Shown here: in pieces, positions 56,901-64,000 of the stretch
How the letters are laid out: the number at the start of each line of letters is the position of its first letter
How positions within the stretch are numbered: the first letter of the stretch is position 1
NCBI RefSeq assembly: GCF_030704535.1
Contig: NC_081807.1
Span: forward strand, 8,272,001 to 8,336,000
Direction: 5' to 3'
DNA from: Vitis vinifera
Taxonomy: Eukaryota; Streptophyta; Magnoliopsida; Vitales; Vitaceae
DNA: 64,000 nucleotides
The notes under the pieces: generated by a model
Told to the model about the DNA's origin: nothing
The model's input: only the letters and a program-made list of their open reading frames with translations
Database searches by the model: none
Position numbers and translations under genes: made by a program

Positions 56901-59894
56901 CAAAAATAAATTCAATGATTATCTCAAACACCTTAAAAAGTTCTAAAAACCAATATTGAACTCAATCTTAAGTCAATAATTCTAAAGTTGTTTCTAATAA
57001 AAGCAACATTTCTAATCTAATCTTTCATCATTGATACCACTTGTACCTAAAAAAGTGGAATAATAGAAAAACGTGAGTTTGGTAGTTTTGTAAGGAAAAA
57101 TAGCTAAATAAGAAGAATCAAATATTCTACGATGGGAAATATCACATTTTTACATAAATCAATTAGCAATTAAACTTACTTAATTTCATAATTAAGTTTA
57201 CTTCCTTTGAAAAATTTTGTACATTCAATTTTAAGATAAAACCAAATAATATACTTTGCATTCTTAGTTCTTATTCAACAAATTTCATAAATAAACATTT
57301 TATTCTAGTCAATTGATACTAACATTATGCCCAAAGAGTGAAACTTGTATTAACTCGTTAACCTTAATTTGTTCATTTTACTAGTGGATGTTACAATTGC
57401 TAATCAATAATATATCAACGACCAATTATACCCTTCTTGACAAGGTTTATATTGCATCACTATCCTCACAAAGGTGATGAAGATCAACAACTTATCCATG
57501 TTGATGATGGTTATTGATAACTAGAATTTTCAAAATCATTGTCAAAAATTAAAAAGTAAAATTTACATGCATAATAATCAAACAAATCATATAATATTCT
57601 CAATTTATTTTATAGACTAAAAAATAAATCAAAATATATTTCAAAAAATATTATTTAATCCACTTTAGGGAATTTCAACATTTTAATACTTTAAAAACAA
57701 ATGAAAATAAATAAAGAATTATAAAATAACTTATTACATTATTAACCCTTATCTCAAAGAAATCACTCCAATTTTTGAAGGACTTAATTCACACTTAACA
57801 TAAACGCATAATAATAATAATAATTGACTAATTACCTGAAATTAGTAAGTTCCAAAATTTTTGTTTTTATTAAATAAAATGATAATCCACACTCAAACTT
57901 TCTCCCACAGTTATTTTTTTATAAATTAAATCTTTATCAACAATAATATTATCATTTTCACTTTCCCTAATTGCACTAATTGTGTTTATTGAATTGTTAA
58001 CATTAATATTATTTTTTTTAATCATTTTCACTCAATTTGTATAATTAATTTTGAAAAACCAATGTTCAGTAGGTAACACCTATGGCGAGTGAATGAGTAT
58101 ATTTAAAAAATTTATTAACTAGGGAGTTGAATTTTTAACCCAATTCTAACTTGTGAGAGATATCAAGGATAATCACAATAATCAAAATATTTAAAATAAA
58201 TAAATAATTTTGCAAGGGACATATGAAATTTTACATGGAAAACCCTCGCACTTACCACCGAGTCTAAGACATTAAATTTAAATCCACTATATGAGATCAA
58301 ATCATACAAATTTACTTGTTTGTTTTACCCTAAAGACATTCTTTAGAATCTACAACTTGATCTACAATTGCAATGCAACAATCTTCAATTGCTTCAATGA
58401 ATACTCTTCAGTCTTATTGAAGGGATGTAGGTATTCAAACAACCCAAGATTCAATACTCTGCATCCTTCTTGATAGATTGAAAATGGTATGGTAAATTAG
58501 GTTGAACCTCCCTCAAAGTGTTCACAAAAAACACATTTAGGTAAGGTATATATAGGAAAAAAGACTAGTGGAATTGAAATTAATTTAGAAATCATATTTT
58601 ATTAAAAATAATTTAGAAACTTAGATTTGAAAGATTTCATATTTTAAATTAAAAAATATGTGATTTTTCTTTAAATAATCTTAAATCTTCAATTTAAAAT
58701 TTCTTTCTAAATTATTTTTATTATTTAAAAATATTTTTATTTTCAAATTCCCAATTTAAATTCTTCTCAAATTAATTAAGATATTTTAACTTAATTAAAA
58801 CTTCCAATTCAACCCTATTTTATCATCAAAACTAATTTGTCTTTACTCAATCATTTTTAGACTTAACAGTGACTTCCCAATTGTATGAATAACAACATTG
58901 AATCTTCAATGTAAAGTAATATCTAAAAGGTTTCTCAAGCTAGAAAATAATTTAAACAAAATTACCAATATACAATGTAAACAAATTGTACTAACAAATT
59001 CAATATCTAGAAATTAGATTATCTTAAAATTTATTAAAATCTTCTATTCAAGTCAATTTAATATTCAACTTTATTTATATATATATATATATTATTTACA
59101 ATAAAATAAATATTTTTTAATTATTAAAATGAAACTCAAATATTAAATCTGTATCATATATCTTAAATGGGTCACTAGTATGATATTTGTACCAAAGTTT
59201 TTTCCCCTACTAATCTTAAATTTAAGGTAAGAGAAAAGAATTCAAAAAAAAAAGGTGAAAAAATCACCTTGAATTTTAGAACAAAGCAAAGAAAAAAAAT
59301 CTTCTTTTCCGAATCAAAATTCTCTATGAACCTTCCTATTTTCCCTCTTCTATTTTGTCTTTTTAATTTTTGATAATAGAAGAAACTAGAACAAGACAAA
59401 GATAGCAAGTTGTTGAAGGGATAGAACAATATCTTACTTATCTTCTCTCTTTTTTTTTAAAATTAAATTAAATTATATAAATATCCCTAAATTCAAGGTA
59501 GGGTTGTTATATTCTCCCCTTCTTATAAAAATTTTGTCCTTCAAATTTATTAATGCATTATACTTTTATACTTTTACATCACTATAATATTTTCATTAAA
59601 AAATCAAGTAACTCGTTAATATGGGAAACAAGTAAATCCTTTTTTTTTAATATCATTTAAAACAATTCTAAGTAGTTTGATTTTCTTTCATAATTTTTTT
59701 ACATTCTATTTCTTTATCTATTAATCTCCATTTAGTTCCTCTTCTCTATGAATAACATTAGAATATCCTAATGCGAAAAACTTACTCTATGGAAGTACCT
59801 TAACCAACTTGTACAATGCTAGCATAATCATAACGTAGTAAATGAGTATAACAATCCACAAGGACATGAAAAAAGAAAAGTAAATCCAAATTAA
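53959..59894. other. Gene-poor, repeat-like region
   Basis: No supported gene. It holds a C-rich and CA simple tract at 54127-54174, a TA run at about 59073-59092, and LTR-flavoured phrases near 58230-58560 ('catggaaaaccctcgcacttacc') and 59500-59545 ('gggttgttatattctcccc', then 'ttttgtccttcaaattt'). The latter are probably parts of the retroelement whose gag relic follows. Confidence 0.45.
54127..54174. repeat. C-rich tract followed by (CA)n
   Basis: The run of 'ccctccctccctcccccc...' is followed by about eight CA units. It is a pyrimidine tract likely to vary in length. Confidence 0.85.
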
Positions 59895-60440
59895 TTAAAA
59901 CTTTAGCAAGTGATAAAACTTAGGGATATTCGGCACCACATTTAAAATGCTCTGAGTATCTTTAGCGGTCATGGAAAACACTATGCCTTGAACTAGAGGT
60001 TTAAGTTTTAAATCCTTAACTCTATCACTCCGAAGTTCCTTTTTATTAAGGCAGTCTCTAACCATATAGTCGTAATTGCCACAAATCAAATAAGATCTTA
60101 TTTTCTTATAATATGGTGTGCCTCCATGCCTATTCCCATGGGGCACGTCACATTGGACCTTCCATCTGAGTTTTGTATTATACTCCTCTACTTTTAACTC
60201 TTAATTGAACAAATTTCTTTTACATTTGATTGTTTATTATCAAATCTACGCCTTTTAATTGTTGTTCAAATTCTTTCACTATCCTTCTTAGATAAGACGG
60301 CTTTATTCACTAGTTTTGAGTATACCTCTAAATCTAAAACTAAAATTCTATCCCATAGAAATGAATTCAAGCCATCCAAAAATTGATGGATCTTATAACT
60401 CTCCATAGAGATAATATCTAGACCAAATACAAAATTATAT
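59895..60440 (-). pseudogene. Ty3/gypsy-type gag relic
   Basis: On the minus strand, broken frames read like the end of a retrotransposon gag. First comes a QFLDGLNSFLWDRILVLDLE-like segment (about 60380-60320). Then follow a decayed zinc knuckle (CGNYDYMVRDC, near 60060-60090, lacking the usual first Cys and His pattern) and PLVQGIVFSMTAKD (about 59960-60000), which resembles the segment between the zinc knuckle and protease. Stops interrupt it, and no protease or reverse transcriptase follows in the expected place. Confidence 0.55.
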
Positions 60441-61442
60441 AAATATACCTAAATCCAATTCCAAGCAGGTTATAAGCTGTCCTGTGCATACCCAACCCCC
60501 ACTCCTCTGGCACAGATAATCCTTATCTATGTTGAGCCAACCTGTATACCTCAGAGTTTAAGTTACTCATATCAAGTCAACTTTGCCTACGGGTAGCAGC
60601 CCAATTTGCACAACGCCACCCTTGACACCTACAAACTTAGGTCATTTCTAAAGTCTTCTTTCTATTCTTGAGACGTGTAAAAAATGTACTTATAAATTCA
60701 TTCTTTGTCAATCAATGGAGGCAGCCAATGCAGACAAGAATCCATTCTTACCAAATTGCTTTTATCATCTTTAGTGCAAAATTTTTGCTTCTTCACAACT
60801 CCTTCAGCTATTCCATACAATATAGATTTAAAACCAAGGTTTCAGTGTGAAATATTTTTAAAAAGCAAGGGCTTTTATTTACGAGAAATTAATTTTTAAA
60901 TGATAAAATCAAGCAACAAGACAAAAAAATATGTGGGCTCTATAGCTTTAATGCAATGCACGTAGTTCAAACAAAGCTATTCCTTGAGCCAAACAAATTC
61001 TAAGTTTATTTACAGTGGTTGAGGGTGGAGCCCAAGGGTCCATGCATACTGCCAAAAGATGAAGTATTGCACAAAACCCAAAGCACACGACTCACACCCA
61101 TGTCCCTTACATTATCAGGATAACGTTGCTTCCATGCCATTCACCAAATATTAATGCTTCTACTTTCTTCGATAATATATTCAATATGTACATCACATTA
61201 ATCAACTCAATATTGATTGAGTTTTTGACAAGACATAATAGATCATCATATATATTACAATCCTTACTAGACGACAACTTGGGAAGAAAGCAACAAGAGA
61301 TGTGCCAATAATTTTGACTCAAATTATTAATTTTTATTTAAAAAAAAAAATAATATTTATACCGTATAAGCTTAGGTAAATTAATGTTTTTGAGTTTGAG
61401 TAGTATTGAGACATTTACTCTTTTTAAGTTACCTTATAAGAT
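60441..61442. other. Intergenic, no gene seen
   Basis: The GC-richer strip at 60470-60630 may be more of the retroelement relic. I see no coding frame with a recognisable product. Confidence 0.5.
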
Positions 61443-61993
61443 TAGAGGTGCAAATAACATCACTTTGATCGATTTTTGGATAAAAATAATTGGTTTTATA
61501 TGTGATGAAAACTTAAAATCGGTTTGATTTGGTTTTTGTGAATTGATTTCATTTAACTTAATGGTCTTTTTTAGTCTTTAACTCGATTGTAGATTTATGT
61601 TTATTTTAAATTTAAAGTTTACTAATTTGAGTTTATATGACGTCAAAAGTCTAATTTGTTTTTATAATTAATTGAAACCAATTTCGATGTGATATTAAAA
61701 ATATATTAAATACATTTAGAATTAATTTGACTATAATATAAAAATAATGAATTACTTTAATAAAAATCTAATATAAAAAATTATTAAATATCAAATAATT
61801 ATATGTAAGTTTTAAAATATCAATTTAATTCGGTTTTTATTCGCTATGAGACAAAAAAAATTGAAAATCAAACCAACAAAATCAGTTTTCAAAATTCTCA
61901 AATTGAACTGATCTTTTTTATTATTGAAAACCAAACTAGTTTTTATTGATTTGCATCGATTTGTTAGTTTTTTAAATTTTATTTACACCCCTA
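61443..61993. mobile_element. hAT-like MITE, about 551 bp
   Basis: The left end TAGAGGTGCAAATAA and the inverse of the right end, TAGGGGTGTAAATAA, match at 13 of 15 positions, with the 'TAGGGGTG' start typical of hAT elements. The flanking octamers tataagat and cgtaagat share 6 of 8 bases, fitting an aged 8-bp target-site duplication. The interior repeats 'tcggttt', 'ggtttt' and 'gattt' words and has no coding capacity. Confidence 0.55.
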
Positions 61994-62869
61994 CGTAAGA
62001 TTATAAATATATGACTTTTTCGTAGGATTTGCGGGGAGAGTAAAAAAAATGAAAAAAGATAGGGTAGATAGAGTAGATTGGATAGAGAGATGTTGAGATA
62101 TATTAATCTTTAATTTTCATGGATTTGGTGGAATTACGTAATTACATTGCATCACATAAATATTTTACTTTTTTTTTCTATTTGAATATTGCAATTTTTC
62201 CAACAAAATGAAAATGAAATTCAACTTAGACTTATTTAGACTTTGCTCTTGGCCAAAGAACACATGCATAAATTTGAAATCTTTATACACACACCAAAAA
62301 TTTACCTGCTAGCCTAGCTAAATGGTATGGGACAGAAGACAACAATCAGTATAGGAAAAACACACTGAAAGCCATGTCAATAGATCTTCAATCTTTCTTT
62401 CTTGTTCTTCCATGTTAGAGATGACTGAATAATGGGAATATAAAATTACCAAATTATTTATACTAAAGTTTGATTAGTCCTTGCAAGTAACAGTTAAGTT
62501 GGTTAACCTGTATGACAAGTGAAGAGTCTGTTGAACTAATCCAAGGATTTTGATGAGTTGGGAAATCTTATATCTTGTATAAAATTTAGAACTTCTATTG
62601 AAAAGCTGCAGCATCCAAAGTACAGAGGGAGTTACAATAACTGATATGGTAATTTATCTACTTAGAATCTCCTCTTGGAAACAAAAACAGAAGAAAGATA
62701 CAAACAGTATAATCCAATACTAATACAGCCATGGCCTGCTGACTACCAAAATCTACAAAATAAAATCAATTATGGCAGCTAAAACTGTAGTATACATATG
62801 GATGACATGAACAGGATTGTGATGTACACATAGCTGAGGACTAATAGAAGATCAAAGTATGTGATGATT
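61994..62869. other. Intergenic and 3' flank of PSK, no other gene seen
   Basis: Nothing coding is recognised. The bases nearest 62869 are probably the PSK 3' untranslated region. Confidence 0.5.
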
Positions 62870-63239
62870 TCATGGATTCTTCTTCTGGGTGTAGATGTAA
62901 TCTGTATGAGCTGCAAGTGTTCTCCTCATCAAACACTCTTCTTCCCCAACTCCTTCACAGCTCTCCTCCACCTCGACCGTCTTTGCTTCATCAACATCCT
63001 TCAATACATGAAATTAACAGAAATATGAGCAAAACCCAGAACTATTTTTTGAAGAGTCAGTGGTTGGAATTCATTTTTTATGTGAAAAATGATACAATTT
63101 GAGAAAATTAACATACCCCATGTTGGATTTTCATTGGAGTGACATCGGAGAATGAAGGGCCTGGGCGGGCGGCCTTGCAGGATAGAGTGAAGAAGAGGAG
63201 GGAGGCTATTATGAAGAGGGTGGTGAGCTTGGAGGACAT
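62870..63239 (-). CDS. PSK: Phytosulfokine precursor, 83 residues, two exons
   Basis: Exon 1 is 63117-63239 (41 codons) and exon 2 is 62870-62998 (42 codons plus stop); both boundaries are GT/AG and in phase 0. The product is the precursor of phytosulfokine, a secreted sulfated pentapeptide that promotes cell growth through PSKR receptors. Residues 1-24 are a hydrophobic signal peptide ([20 protein letters not shown]). A variable acidic region with two Cys follows. Near the C-terminus, residues 66-79 read [14 protein letters not shown], containing the hormone YIYTQ (75-79) with the preceding Asp needed for tyrosine sulfation. RRTLAAH lies where subtilases process relatives. A four-residue tail, KKNP, ends the protein. 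A TATA box lies about 72 bp upstream of the ATG. Confidence 0.97.
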
Positions 63240-63310
63240 TGTTCTTGCCTTTTAATGGAACTGTCAAGAGAGCAACAGGCACAGAGAGGAGGGACTCTCT
63301 GTGTAATGAA

Positions 63311-63316
63311 TTTATA
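63311..63316 (-). promoter_or_regulatory. Probable TATA box of PSK
   Basis: The minus strand reads CTCTATAAATTC here, about 72 bp upstream of the PSK start codon, a usual plant spacing when the leader is short. Confidence 0.6.
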
Positions 63317-64000
63317 GAGTATGCAAAGGTGGAAAGAGGCTCATATTGAAGAGTAAAATAAGATAGTCATTTATTTACTCTACAAAATGGAAAAATGTTA
63401 AAAGAAAAGAAAAAGGTAGAAGAATTGGCTATGGCTCCATTTGGTGAGATCTTGACAACTACAGGAGGTTCTAGAAGAGATTTGATTTGTATACATGTAC
63501 AGAGAAAGTCCAAACTAACCTAGCCTGGTACACATCTGGCAGCATTGGGAGGGTTTTGGTATTAGTCCTTTTTCTTAATTCAGTGTTCTCCTAATCTCAA
63601 ATTTTCATCCGAGAAGAGTCCAAGGTCCTTATCATGAACCCTAAATTCATTCTTTCTGTTGTTGATGCCCAATAAAATTTCAAAAGGAAAAAAAAAAAAA
63701 AAAAAAGATGAATATAATGAGGTCCATGATTGCCAAGAAACATAGCCTGAAATGTGATATGATGACCATTTTGGGCATGCTGATCAGACCATAGATGGAT
63801 TGAAAATGAGACACCAAGGGACCACTGCAGATATGATAGTCATGGTAGTAAATAGAGGCAATGACATTTGCTGGTCATGTAGAGGGAAATAGACAATTCT
63901 TCACTCATTGATTATGGTGGTGGGGTTGGGTGATTGCAAACCAGAGATAAAATGCTAAGAATCAAGGCCTGAAAGAAGCTTCTCTGGTCAGCTTTTGAAG
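63317..64000. other. Upstream flank of PSK
   Basis: No coding sequence is recognised. An A run lies at about 63690-63708. Regulatory elements of PSK are expected here, but none is distinctive enough to name. Confidence 0.5.

Overview
The window is nuclear DNA of a flowering plant, most likely grapevine (Vitis) or a close relative. The genes have plant intron/exon structure, the gene families are plant ones (a serine carboxypeptidase-like acyltransferase and a phytosulfokine precursor), and AT-rich intergenic DNA is packed with LINEs, LTR remnants and small inverted-repeat elements. The Vitis assignment rests on the look of the repeats and gene sequences, not on a search. I see no prokaryotic, organellar or viral genes. 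All six genes I can support lie on the minus strand.

Layout. 543-4913: intact 14-exon serine carboxypeptidase-like (SCPL) gene. 7923-8378: single-exon uncharacterised plant protein. 15025-15219: 64-residue basic protein. 15600-20600: very AT-rich DNA built from two families of short inverted-repeat elements (MITE-like). 21034-23408: a probable solo LTR carrying a minisatellite of hairpin units. 23409-28904: no gene found. 28905-48521: an 8-exon RsmE-type rRNA methyltransferase gene, almost 20 kb long because one 15.8-kb intron holds a full-length but dead L1-type LINE (40488-46615, with a 15-bp target-site duplication), an older LINE (about 38121-40350), a LINE 3' fragment near 32165 and an LTR-like repeat. 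49895-50371: an EVE-domain protein (THYN1 homologue) with two E2F-like sites upstream. 50480-62869: gene-poor, with a Ty3/gypsy gag relic (about 59895-60440) and a hAT-like MITE (61443-61993). 62870-63239: a two-exon phytosulfokine precursor.

The genes do not form a pathway. The SCPL enzyme and the phytosulfokine precursor both enter the secretory route. The RsmE homologue probably works on organellar ribosomal RNA, and the EVE protein is a putative modified-base reader.

The most unusual structure is inside the RsmE gene. Two independent short tandem duplications have each copied an exon/intron boundary. One yields a decoy exon that would terminate translation if spliced in; the other yields a second copy of the segment encoding the methyl-donor-binding motif. 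Two introns in the window (one in SCPL, one in RsmE) appear to use GC instead of GT donors. I found no convincing new multi-gene system.
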